A stretch of DNA of 64,000 nt. It comes from Diplonema papillatum. Its lineage: Eukaryota > Euglenozoa > Diplonemea > Diplonemida > Diplonemidae. The stretch spans positions 17,501-81,500 of the forward strand of contig JAPJBO010000393.1 of assembly GCA_030068145.1 (NCBI GenBank), written 5' to 3'. Of this stretch, positions 19,935 through 36,431 are shown piece by piece. A program made the translations under genes and the position numbers. The notes beneath the pieces were generated by a model. It was not told where the DNA came from. It was given only the letters and a program-made list of their open reading frames with translations, and did not search any database. Position 1 is the first letter of the stretch. Every line of letters starts with the position of its first letter.

Positions 19935-20203
19935 GAAAACGCTCAACAAAAGCTGCCAGACAAAGAACCGAAGGGATCCCGAGTGCTGTAACCGAACCAC
20001 GTGTTGAACGGACGTGAGGTCATGCAGGTCTACCCTACACGACAAGACACACAAACACAACAGGTCAAAGTCCTGAGTGAGAAAACAGCACACGGTGGTG
20101 TAAGCGAAGAACAAATCAGATTGTGTTTGTATTGTATTTGCCCCTCTACCTCAACATTTCCTCCCTTTCATTCGGAGTCAAAGCAGCTACGTCGAGTATT
20201 TTA
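19935..20203 (+). mobile_element. MITE family B, copy 1
   Basis: Terminal inverted repeats of the form AAATRCTCGACG-N-GCTGC and its complement bound about 268 bp. The interior carries CCACGTGTTGAACGGACGTG, CACAACAGGTCAAAG and GCGAAGAACAAATCAGATTG. The left end of this copy is diverged (AAAACGCTCAACAAAAGCTG). No protein is encoded, so movement would depend on a transposase elsewhere. Confidence 0.75.
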
Positions 20204-20880
20204 CTTGACGAAGGAAGGATGCGACGAACAATGAAGCCATACAGCTGCGAGCGAAGCCCGAGACGAACGCGGTGCGCACACCACAAGCCGAAGGTCCTAG
20301 TCCACAGCGCAACGACGAATTCAAACGAACTATCAGGACCCCGCCGCCCCGATCCTCCGGCGACAATAAGTTGTCGACAACGAGCAAGTAAAAGAGCAAC
20401 GCAAACCCACGCATTTTCTTCTATTTCCTAGTTTACCAGCGACATTACCTTCGGAGAAGATTTTGGTGCTAGCATCATCAGTCATGCGCGGGAGGCAGGT
20501 TACCTCTAAACAGTCTTTTTTGGCTAGCCAAAGAGAGTAAAAGAGTGAAAGAGTACGTACAGGAGTGAGTAGAGAAGAGAACGAGTGTAAAATAATGGAG
20601 GTAGCACGAACTACCAGACCAGCGGAGGCCACCGCAAAAAGATTTTTTACCTTTCCCTTATCCCTCATAACCAGCGCCCCGGCCCCGTCATCAGAACGAC
20701 GAACTCAAACGAACTATCAGGACCCCGCCGCCCCGATCCTCCGCGCGTGGATTTTCCTCCGGCACCCTGGGCCTTCCGGCTGCAGGGGGCACTGGAACGC
20801 GACGCGGTTGCTAGCCCATCGGGTCAGCGCATCCCGACAGCAATACGGGGTTGTGGCAGCCAAGCGTTCATAGCGACGTT

Positions 20881-20912
<32 letters not shown>

Positions 20913-21267
20913 ACCGAGACAGGCAGAATTGTCTAAGGGTTGGATTGTTCACCCACTAACAGGGAACGTGAGCTGTGTTGGTTTTACCCTACTGATGGAG
21001 AGAGAGCCCATCGGGCCAGCGCATTCCGACAGCAATACGGGGGTAGCACGAGAGGAACTCCCGTTTCTAGAGTCCCTGGTATCTACGGTTGTTCGATCGG
21101 ACAGTGCCGTGATGCTACCACTGGATGGATTATGGCTGAACGCCTCTAAGCCAGAACCCACCCAGTACTCAGGGCACATCGGATTCATCGGGGCCGGGCG
21201 GCGGAGAGGTGCGTTTGCAAAGCCCCGCTGGGCCCTCCCCCTACCACACGCTTCCTTTTGGTACTTC
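20204..21267. other. Intergenic with small duplications, no gene recognised
   Basis: Two local duplications: CAAACGAACTATCAGGACCC at 20322 and 20706, and CCATCGGGYCAGCGCATYCC at about 20816 and 21008 (each followed by CGACAGCAATACGGGG). No recognisable protein. Confidence 0.5.
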
Positions 21268-21420
21268 GACTCACACCGCTGTCCTGTCTGCAGACACTCA
21301 GGTTCTGCGCTGATGGTCCGCCTTTTGTGTCCGTGGCTTAAAGGACCGAAACACGGCGCAGACGGGACCAGCGCGCCATTGAGCATATCCACCTTCTTGC
21401 AATCCCCCTTACCACATGGC
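21268..21420 (+). repeat. Family E, copy 2
   Basis: Carries CTGCAGACACTCAGGTTCTG, GATGGTCCGCCTTTTGTGTC and GGACCGAAACACGGCGCAGA. Together with the 51.9-kb copy it shows that the family's left part includes CACCGCTGTCCTGTCTGCAG, which is missing from copy 1. Confidence 0.6.
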
Positions 21421-21557
21421 CGACTTGAACGAGCGTGTTTTCGCATTTTTTCTTGACCTTTTCGCGGTGACCCTGCTCCAGGGCAGTGATGGGTGCGCAC
21501 GACATGCCGGTGCGGCCGTGCGGACTTTTTTTTTTACATAAGCGCCAGCTTGAAAGG

Positions 21558-21825
21558 AAATGCTCGACGATGCTGCCCGACAAAGAACAGAAGGGATCCA
21601 AAGTGCTGTAACTACCGAACCACGTGTTGAACGGACGTGAGGTCATGCGGGTCTACCCCTACACGACAAATCACACAAACACAACAGGTCAAAAGTCCTG
21701 AGTGAGAAAACAACACACGGTGGTGTAAGCGAAGAACAAATCAGATTGTGTTTGTATTGTATTTGCCCCTTACCTCTATATTTCCCCCCTTCCATTCGGA
21801 GTCGAAGCAGCTACGTCGAGTATTT
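21558..21825 (+). mobile_element. MITE family B, copy 2 (intact ends)
   Basis: 268 bp bounded by AAATGCTCGACGATGCTGCC at the left and GCAGCTACGTCGAGTATTT at the right, imperfect inverted repeats of each other. It is preceded by ATAAGCGCCAGCTTGAAAGG, which resembles the ATAAGCACCTGCTTTGTAGG that precedes family C, so the two families are related. Confidence 0.8.
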
Positions 21826-21850
21826 TTTGTATAAGCACCTGCTTTGTAGG

Positions 21851-22045
21851 AAATGCTTGAGGAGATTGCCAGTTGCGATAGATCAAAGGAGGTAAATGTG
21901 CTGTAGCCCACACGAAACACAGGTAAATCTGTGTTCAGTGGCGGGCGTAAGCGTTCAACAAAAAAAGACCCACTTTTGTAGTTGTATTGTTTTCTCCCCC
22001 TCTAGCCTCCTTCGAAATGAGCACAAGGCTGTCCCTCGAGTATTT
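21851..22045 (+). mobile_element. MITE family C, copy 2
   Basis: 195 bp from AAATGCTTGAGGAGATTGCC to the right end GTCCCTCGAGTATTTT. Interior landmarks: GATCAAAGGAGGTAAATGTG, GTAGCCCACACGAAACACAG and CTCCCCCTCTAGCCTCCTTC. It sits directly after a family B element with only about 25 bp between. Confidence 0.8.
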
Positions 22046-22260
22046 TAAAAATCGGCGCGCACGCGTGCGCATACATCACTGCTCAGGGGGGGGGCGCCCC
22101 ACCACCTCGACCTTGATTTAACACCGTATTCACGATTTCTAGCCTACCCCTTTGACGCTCCAGCCTGGAAAAAGAAACCACTCTGCTAGTTGTGTTTGTT
22201 GTGAATGAGCCGGTCAGTCCCTATCTATTGAAACTGCATCGAAGTGCCTGCCGCTGTTTA

Positions 22261-22706
22261 GGTTTGCGTGCTTTGGTGGTTGACCAGAATTTTTTACCTG
22301 AAGATGACACAACTGGGAAACCGATCAACCGGCACACACAAACAACACCAAGGGCTGTCTTTTCAGTACTAACAATCTTGTGGGTTGCCCTTCAATGTAT
22401 TGTGCAGGCTAAAAAGACGTAGGCAGCGTGTTTTGGTGGTTATCAGAATTCCTTACCTGAATATACACAGGGCAAATACAAGTGGGAAACCGATCAACCG
22501 GCACACACAAACAACACCAAGGGCTATCTTTTCAGTACTAACAATCTTGTGGGTTCTTCAATGTATTGTGCAGGCTAAAAAAAGACGTAGGCAGCGTGTT
22601 TTGGTGGTTGATCAGAATTCCTTACCTGAATATACACAGGGTAAATACAAGTGGGAAACCGATCAACCGGCACACACAAACAAAACGAAGCGCCTGTCTT
22701 TTTTGC
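22261..22706 (+). repeat. Three tandem copies of family A (first partial)
   Basis: Partial unit 22261-22360, then units at about 22361-22530 and 22531-22706. Each junction joins the family's right end (GGGCTRTCTTTTCAG) to its left end (TACTAACAATC). Here the TACTAAC therefore follows directly on a TTTTCAG. Head-to-tail repetition suggests unequal exchange or rolling amplification. Confidence 0.75.
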
Positions 22707-22904
22707 AGAAGTCGGAATAGCTGGCACTTCACTGCAGGCGCACCGGCAAGAGTAAGTCGGGTGCTGCGAGGAGGCCCGAAAGCACCACACACACACAGCA
22801 CCTTTACGCGAGCGAGAACCCACATCACAGTCGTCTGCCCTAACCACGCTACTCTACCCCCCACCGCAAAGCCCACGAACCCCGTGGAGTTTTAGTACTA
22901 TCAA

Positions 22905-23075
22905 TCTCACCTGCAGCGCCAACCCCGGCGCCGCCACTCCCTGTAGCAGAGCCGCAACCTGCAGCGCGCCTCCGGAGCGACTTACGCCCGCCGTAGCAGC
23001 ACGAAGGGAAGCGAGGAGACCGGAAACTCCCCGGAGAGATGGTCTCTGCACTCTAACTCGTCTCTCTCTCTCTCA
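22905..23075 (+). repeat. Family D, copy 3
   Basis: Full-length copy: CACCTGCAGCGCCAACCCCG, GTAGCAGAGCCGCAACCTGC, GACTTACGCCCGCCGTAGCA, CTCCCCGGAGAGATGGTCTC and a TC tail. It runs straight into a diverged family A piece (23080-23225, TTGCGGGTTGTCCTACAATG). Confidence 0.65.
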
Positions 23076-23331
23076 GTGTTGCGGGTTGTCCTACAATGTA
23101 CCGAGGCTAGAAGACGTCGGACATTTTCGGAGGCCGAAAGGTCAAAATTCCCAACCCGAGAAAAGAAAAAGAAAACAGAGCAAATACAAGCGGAAAACGA
23201 TCAACCGACACGCACAAAACAAGCCCAGCACCCTTTCCTCCCTCTCAAGTATTCTTTCCAGAAGTATGCGAATCCTGCTGGGAAGTTGACGAGGCCTCTT
23301 GGAGTTCGTTTCTGGCCGTGAATGCCGGTGT

Positions 23332-24310
23332 CGGGAGAACTTAACCCTATTCCGACGCCGGGCACTTATGTCCTGTTTAATCGGATTTATTTTCCTCTGG
23401 TGCTTAGGATGTGCGCCGGGATTATCCTGCATGGTTAAAAAAAGGGTTCTTCACAAAAATACTCGAGGGGCTGCCTTGTGCTTACTTCGAAGGAGGCTAG
23501 AGGGGGAGAAACAATACAACTACAAAATGGGTCTTTTTTGTTGAACGCTTACGCCCGCCACTAAACCCAGATTTACCTGTGTTTCGTGTGGGCTACAGCA
23601 CATTTACCTCCTTTGATCTTTTGCAACTGGCAGCCTCCTCAAGTATTTCCTACAAAGCAGGTGCTTATACAAAAAAAAAAAAGTATTCTCAAAACAGGCC
23701 GGTTAAAAAAGACTTTTTAACCACAGGAGTGTCTGTGGAAAACTCTTTGTGCACTTAACCCTATTCCGACGAGCCGGGCACTTATGTCCGGGTTCATCGG
23801 ATTTATTGTCCTCTGGTGCTTAGGATGTGCGCAAGCAGGGATTATCCTGCATGGTTAAAAAAGACTTTTTAACCACAGGAGTTTCTGTTGAAAACTCTTT
23901 GTGAACTTAACCCTATTCCGACGAGCCGGGCACTGATGTCCGGTTTCATCGGATTTATTTTCCTCTGGTGCTTAGGATGTGCGCAAGCAGGGATTATCCT
24001 GCATGGGTAAAAAAAGGTTTCTTCACCAAAAAAAAAGTATCCTCAAAACAGGCCGGTTAAAAAAGATTTTTTAACCACAGGAGTTTCTGTGGAAAACTCT
24101 TTGTGAACTTAACCCTATTCCGACGAGCCGGGCACTTATGTCCGGTTTCATCGGATTTATTTTCCTCTGGTGCTTAGGATGTGCGCAAGCAGGGATTATC
24201 CTGCATGGTTAAAAAAAGGTTTCTTCACCAAAAAAAAAGTATCCTCAAAGCAAACCGGTTAAAAAAGATTTTTTAGCCACAGGGGTTTCTGTTGAAAACT
24301 CTTTGTGCTT
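23332..24310. repeat. Tandem hairpin-bearing repeat (~150-190 bp unit) with a MITE between units
   Basis: Units carry ACTTAACCCTATTCCGACGA, TTATTTTCCTCTGGTGCTTA, GATTATCCTGCATGG and the hairpin GGTTAAAAAAGACTTTTTAA-CC (9-bp arms, 4-base loop). Hairpins lie at 23701-23722, 23853-23874, 24055-24076 and, imperfect, about 24258-24279. The first unit (23332-23440) is separated from the rest by a family C MITE at 23457-23647. Confidence 0.8.
23457..23647 (-). mobile_element. MITE family C, copy 3
   Basis: 191 bp in reverse orientation: left end AAAATACTCGAGGGGCTGCC, right end GGCAGCCTCCTCAAGTATTT. The uninterrupted GGAGGCTAGAGGGGGAGAAA here gives the empty-site sequence for the nested insertion at 44543-45158. 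Confidence 0.8.
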
Positions 24311-24774
24311 GCAAGACCAGCGACACGGAGGCCAGAGGACCCGCAAGACCCACAATTGGTGTCTACAACAAAGTGGCGAAGCAGCAACACACTCGCGGAG
24401 GTCGCATGGAAAAAATAGGTCTTTCCGGCCATGCGACGGACTTTTTTTATTGAACGGGAAAAAACACGCAGTCTTTCATCCCCGAGGTTTTATTATCCCG
24501 CAATCGAACCAGGTTGTAATACCTAAGCACATACACACCTTCTCCGGTAGCTCCTGGCTCAGCCGACTTCCGCGGCCTTTTTAAAAGGTCCAGTGTCCTC
24601 CCGCATGGATGTACACGGAAGAGTACCCAAGGGTGCTTCTTTCCAGGTCAGGTATTCTCATCTTGCAAGGTGGCCGGTGCTTCCTCACGGGCCCCGACGC
24701 ACGCCTGCGTCCTCTCCATCCAACCCTCTGCTTTTCTTCTTTCTCTGTATCTCCAAGTTTCTCCCCTCGTGCTG

Positions 24775-24951
24775 GCACAGAGCAAGATCTGGACTGCTCA
24801 AGTGCACAGTGCAACATCTGGACTGCTCAAGTGCACAGAGCAAGATCTGGACTGCTCAAGTGCACAGTGCAACATCTGGACGGCTCAAGTGCACAGAGCA
24901 AGATCTGGACTGCTCAAGTGCACAGTGCAACATCTGGACTGCTCAAGTGCA
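24775..24951. repeat. 29-bp tandem repeat, six units
   Basis: GCACAGAGCAAGATCTGGAC-TGCTCAAGT alternates with a variant carrying GTGCAACATC, giving a higher-order 58-bp period. Six near-identical units start at 24775 and step by 29. Confidence 0.85.
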
Positions 24952-26646
24952 CGAACTTTCACGTCAAAACTGCAACGCCGGGCTCGTGTTGCATAAATAA
25001 AGGGAGTCATTTTCACTAAGTTGAACTCTGCAAGATTGTTGCAGGACGCTCTGTAATCAACTGTTTTGACCCTGCTTTGGATTAACTCGCTGTAGCCTTG
25101 TACACAGGCGACACCACCCGCGTACTTGCTGCCTCCTCTGCTTCCTCTATGTCTATCACAGTCCGAAAAGAAGATGCAACCTAAGATCCTCCGGGGCGTC
25201 CATCGGCCGCCAGACTAGAAAGAAACCCCAGGGAAAAAAGCTTCGGCGCCCTTTCTTTTGTGAGAGATGGCCCCACACACTGCATGGCGAAGGTTAAGAA
25301 CAAAAAGACGCAGGGCAGCGTGCGTTTTCGGTGGTTTGATCACGCAGGGCGGACGCCGAAACGAGAGAGTGCACGGCGGATAAGTGCGGCCGGAGGTTTA
25401 CTGCTGGAGTCTGTGTTGGATGCAGCGGTTCACTTCGCCGCTGGACGTGACTGGAGGCAGACCAAGCACGCTTTGCGGGACTCGAAGAGCTCGGTTGCGC
25501 CAGGAAGAGAGCTAAATTTGAGAAATTCAAATTTACCCAAACCTCGAGACTCGGAAGACATTCAGAAGAGTCGCGCAGGAAACAGGTTTTGTGAGACTCG
25601 ATACGCCACACTCAGGGTATACAGTAGCCGCGCCTATTACAGTATCACTGCGGGAATGCTGCTGCGCAGTCGTCAAGCCACCCAAGAACCAGGTGGTTGG
25701 GGGGGGGTGTCGTTGGACGGGAAGAAAACCCACCCTCCCTTTCCCCTGTGACCTTGTCCAGACAAGCTTATTTCCGCAAGTCCCCTGGACGGGTATTTCC
25801 ATCTTGCCCCGAGCCGATGAGAGGCACACACGGCCGTGGACCCAAGGACCCGATTGCCGTCGTACCTAGGAGCACCGCGTGAGGAGCGGCGCCGAGGGGC
25901 CCATTCGTTGTGTTGACCCGGCCCTTGAGCTCGTACCGATCCATTCCCGGACGCCCTGCTGCTCGGAACCTCCTTCCGCTGTGTCCCTCCTGCTGTGTTG
26001 GGTTTGTCAATTGCAGGAGTTCGCTCAGCGGCGGGTGTTTCGGTAGCGGGCGGGCTGGGCGGGAGGGTCCGTTCTCTGGGAGCAAGGACGGCTGCGTGTT
26101 AACATTCCACGGAAAGAATCGTTCGTGATTCAAGAAGAGGGATGCCGATTAGAATGAGGTATGAATGCCATACCACATGCTCGAAAGACATGGAGGAAAT
26201 GCAAAATGAATCGGTCATGTGCCAATGAAAATGCAAAAGTCAAAACCGTTCCTCTCCCATGGACTCGTTCCCCCGGTTGAGCCCTCTCGTGCGGGCGTCT
26301 CCCCCGGTGGGCCGAGTGCCCCGGGTTCCACCCCTCTTGGGGGAACTCCGCTGCCGCCTTGCGTAGGGGCGACGTAGTTGTGGCCATGGCCTCCCTCGGC
26401 GCTTCGGCTCCACGGCTCGGCGGTGTGGCTCAGGCATTTGTAGGCAGCAGCGCACGTTCAGTATGCGAAGAATGTGTGGCAGATCTTTCTGCCTCGATCT
26501 GCACGTTCAGAAGGTGCTCAGCCACAGAAGTCCTCGCTTTTTGGACGAACCACATCCGTAGGCCAAGGCACGCTCCAAAACAGTTGACAGAGCAAAGGGA
26601 GAAGGGGGAGGGCGGGGGCTTGCACGTCCACTACCACCGGGCAGCC
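24952..26646. other. Spacer before the mS47-like gene, no gene recognised
   Basis: A 163-codon + frame at 25260-25751 has no recognisable family, includes low-complexity stretches and has no support beyond length, so I do not call it a gene. GC content rises at about 26640, where the next gene begins. Confidence 0.45.
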
Positions 26647-32430
<5,784 letters not shown>

Positions 32431-33125
32431 GTTTGGGAGGACCTTGGCAAGCTAGCGAGCGCATCCAGCTGGACAACCAGGCTTGTACAGGCACCGCCTT
32501 GTGCATTTGCTCTACTCATGTCGATGGCTCCGTGTCGGCCAGCGAGTACGCGGTGGTGATGATGCAGATGACTTTGTCGTACATGGTCTGGGACCTGGCA
32601 AGCCGGGCAATCTCGACACTTCAGCGTGTGGACCAACGAGCTTACACAGGCACTGCGTCATGCATTTGCTCTACTGATGTCGACGGCACCAAGTCGGCCA
32701 GCCGGAGTACGCGGTGGTGATGATGCAGATGACTTTGTCGTACATAGTCTGGGACCTGGCAAGCCGGGCAATGCATTTGCTCTACTCATGTCTGCGGCTC
32801 CAAGCCGGCCAGCCGGAGCACGCGGCGGTGATGATGCAGTAGCACGACTTCTAGTCTGGGGCCTGCAAGGCAAGCTGGGCAATCTCGACATCCTCAGCGT
32901 GCCCGTCCAGCTGGACGAACGGGCTTGTACAGGTTGTGCATTTGCTCTACTCATGTCTACGGCACCAAGTCGGCCAGCCGGAGTACGCGGTGGTGATGAT
33001 GCAGATGACTTTGCAGCACGACTTCTAGTCTGGGACCTGGCGAGCCGGGCAATCTCGACACCTCAGCGTGCGGACCAACAAGCTTGCACAGCCACTGCGT
33101 CATGCATTGCTCTACTCACTCCTTT
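32431..33125 (+). pseudogene. 3'-end echoes of the mS47-like gene
   Basis: The gene ends GATCTTGCAGCACGACTTCTAG. GCAGTAGCACGACTTCTAG recurs at about 32837-32855 and ACTTTGCAGCACGACTTCTAG at about 33008-33028. Two further units carry GATGATGCAGATGACTTTGT at about 32558 and 32718. Between them the 3' flank (GTGCATTTGCTCTACTCATG, CAAGTCGGCCAGCCGGAGTA, GTCTGGGACCTGGCAAGCCG) is repeated about four times with deletions. Most of each unit is 3' flank; only the last few codons of the gene are included. Confidence 0.8.
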
Positions 33126-33525
33126 TCTGCGTACTAAATTTGCTTCACTCGCACCAAGCCGTCCACCAAGGCCGTCGACGGGCGCGCAAGTGCCCCTGGG
33201 GCGCTTGGATGCTCAAACATGCCAATTCGACATCGCAAATCATCGCAGACGGCGAGAGAGGTGAATGCGCCGCCTCTGATCCATGCTTTTCACGAATGAA
33301 ATCCCAGGAGGTGCAGTTTCCCCACCCCTCAAGCTCTCGAGACAGGGTCAGCAACAGCTAGTCGGATCTCTTCATCGGAGCTCATCGCGAGCACGCGTGA
33401 ACCAGCAACATAGTGCCACCACCAGGGGATCGATACCCGTCCTGCCCACTGCACACCGGGTGGTTTCCAAGCCCGGTGCTCTGCATCCTGTAAGAACCCA
33501 CGGACCACGCACGTAATGTTTGATT

Positions 33526-33686
33526 TTTTAGTACTAACAATCTTGTGGGTAAAAAGACGTAGGCAGCGTGTTTTGGTGGTGATCAGAATTCCTTACCTGA
33601 ATACGCACAGGGTAAATACAAGTGGGAAAACGATCAACCGGCACGCACAAACTTTCACTCTAAACAAAATGAAGCGCCTGTCTTTT
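33526..33686 (+). repeat. Family A, copy with internal deletion
   Basis: TTTAGTACTAACAATCTTGTGGG joins directly to TAAAAAGACGTAGGCAGCGT, so about 30 bases including the TTGTGCAG are missing. The rest runs to GCGCCTGTCTTTTTT. Confidence 0.75.
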
Positions 33687-34283
33687 TTGACGGATCTGAA
33701 GGACAATCGCTTGAGTCGAACGCGGCGCAGTTGCCCTGTCGGCCTACCGTCTGTCTACGGGCTTGTGCTCAGCGCACTAAGCCCGGTAGCCACTTTGAGC
33801 CCTGTATCCCCTCCAGCACCTCACGCGAATCTTGCGCTCCACGGCTTTCCCCGGTACTCCGTCGTACTTGCGGCGAGAAAGAGCGAAGGAGTGCGAGCCC
33901 GCACAGCCAACCGACCGCCCGGGGGCCGCCCCCCGCCAATAAAAAAAGAGGCGCTTCGAACTGTGTGACCTTTACTTGCCTGCCCCAGCGCCCGTTCGTC
34001 TTTCTTCTGCATTCTGCTCCCCCTCCTTCTGTTTGATCCTGGTCAGCCGATGCTCGGCCAAAGCGCCTTCGGACGACGTTACCAAGTAACGCTAGTCACT
34101 AACGAGTGCAAGCCTACCGGAGGAGGGGGCGGGAGACGCGTGCGCGTCGCCGACCCCCCCCCCCCCCCCCCCAGTTCTTTTGTTGTCCGATTCCTTTGAA
34201 TCCGGTGCCCAACACCTTCCTAGAGAGTGGTTCGTTACGCGCTTAGCATTCCCACGATGAATCGACAGGGGTCATGCCCAATA
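33687..34283. other. Intergenic, no gene recognised
   Basis: A C run at about 34156-34173 and GC-rich patches; no recognisable protein or RNA. Confidence 0.45.
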
Positions 34284-34460
34284 TGAGCCAGTCCATCCCC
34301 TCTTGATAGACTGTGATAGACCGAAGAATACAGCACCGGGCAATTCGATGCAGCTCTAGGGACTAGGGATGGACCTGATAGACCGTGGTGGACCGTGATT
34401 CACTGTGATAAACAGCGGCAGGCACTTCGATGCAGGTTTCAAGAGATAGGGACGGACCAA
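34284..34460 (+). repeat. Repeat family Q, copy 1
   Basis: About 175 bp starting GAGCCAGTCCATCCCCTCTT, with GATAGACCGTGGTGGACCGT and GCACTTCGATGCAGGTTTCA. Nearly the same sequence is at 63316-63492. The unit is internally built from repeats of GATAGACCGTG. Confidence 0.8.
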
Positions 34461-34944
34461 CTCACAATACAGGAATCGGGGTCCTCCCCTCTTGGAAGCC
34501 TTGGCGCTCCAGGAGGACGAAAGGATCACTACCCCTGCGGTACCGCATTTAACGTTCAGACTGCTCGGCACGTCAACTTAGTGGCAGTATTCCGTCAAGG
34601 GACGTAGTCTTCGTCCACGTTCTGCGTTTTGTATAGGTCGAGCCCAATATCTTTGGGCTCAGGGCGGGGAGGTGAATTCTGAGCTCGTACGCCTGGTTGA
34701 AAAAGTGCGTCACACTTCGGAGTCGACGTCCACTTATGAGGGGAGCTGTAGAGTACGGGAGAAACCGGAATTCTCCGGAGAGATAGCACCCATCTTCCAA
34801 CTTGTCCCTCTCGGGAAAGGTCAGTCGACGACCGTATGCAGGTTTATTGGGTGGATGCTCGGATCACCCCTCGCGGGGGCATTCAAACTTGTAGGTATGT
34901 GTTTCAGCTGCTTCATGATATCCTCGATCATGCCGGTGATGATG

Positions 34945-35135
34945 GCTGCACTCCACAGTGCACTTCCTTGAGGAGTCGGCGCAAGTCATCAGCTTGCACT
35001 GATTACGTCCCTGCCATACACACCGCCCGTCGTTGCTACCGATTGGCTACTATAAGTGGCTACTTTGAACCAGGATTCTACGTCAGGGCTATTCGAAGCT
35101 TGTGTGAATAGGCCGAGGAAGCGATTTCCCCGAAT
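34945..35135 (+). pseudogene. Decayed small-subunit (18S) rRNA 3'-domain fragment
   Basis: GCGCAAGTCATCAGCTTGCA, TGATTACGTCCCTGCC and ACACACCGCCCGTCG are near-universal SSU rRNA sequence, here in the right order from about 34979 to 35030, followed by TGCTACCGATTGGCTACT. Between TGCC and ACACACC only AT is left, so about four bases (TTTG or similar) of an invariant stretch are missing. The expected 3' end of the gene (GTCGTAACAAGG) is not found downstream. This is a broken fragment rather than a working rRNA gene. Homology upstream of about 34945 is uncertain. Confidence 0.75.
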
Positions 35136-35801
35136 GCCCCAATAATTCGCTTTACCTGGCGTAACTCCTGATTTCGTTCTAGCTTTCCTTTGGGATCTTC
35201 GTGCCCTTAGGCCTCGGATTTCGTGCTGGGAGCGCGACTGCCGATACTAGGCCGACGAAAACTTTCTTCACCAGTACTGGCGACGACAAGTCTACCCACC
35301 GCAACCGGATCACCACAATGCGGCAACGAGGAACCGTCGACCACAACGAACAAGTCCTTCAGGAACGCATGACCCTCAACCATCAAGGCAACCGAAGGGA
35401 GGGGAAAGGACGACTGAAGGGAAACCCTTGTGCCCCCGTCCCCCTTTCTTCCCTCTTCCTTTCATTTGTCTTTTTTCTCATTTCGTTCTTTTTTACACCG
35501 CATTTTTTTTTTTCCATTGCTTTTCCCCCCGTCTCGTCAGGGGATTGCTGCCGCGCGCGCTATCACGCTCGAACCTGCTTTGTGAGGCCTCACGACGAAT
35601 CGCGACAAACGTCAAAAGAAAAGCTAAAACACACCTACCCCTAAAATCATCGTCCAGTTGAAGCCGCACAGTACTCCATCCGCACACTCACCCACCCCCC
35701 TCACTTCCTCTCGGCAAGCTTTTGCTTCAACTAGAGCACTTTTCCGTCGGCTTTCTCCGCCACGCCGCGCGGCTGGGGGGCCGAAAGTAGTTTCAAACCC
35801 A

Positions 35802-36163
<362 letters not shown>

Positions 36164-36431
36164 ACTCTTCTCCGTGCTCCTCGCAGTGGAAAAAGCGGTG
36201 ATCGTGCAAGCTAAAAAAATCTGCCGGTAGAGTAAACCTGCCTAAAGAAATCAACTGCCTTCGGGTGGGCTAGTCTGACACTTGCTGTCGTCGAGAAAAA
36301 GAAGACAAAAAAAAAAAGAATTTTCTTGCCTTCCCTGATTCCACGAAACCAGCACCGGTAGCGACACACACACACACACACACACGACCCCCACCCTCAA
36401 TCGATCCGGGGCCGCGTGCGCGTGGGGGCAA

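Noticed and set aside
25260..25751. 163-codon + strand gene
   Set aside because: No family, low-complexity stretches and no splice or start context to support it.
33408..33490. tRNA on the - strand (ATCGATACCC, paired GGGCTTGG arm)
   Set aside because: Anticodon loop is too long, acceptor stem does not pair, and the B-box match is out of register.
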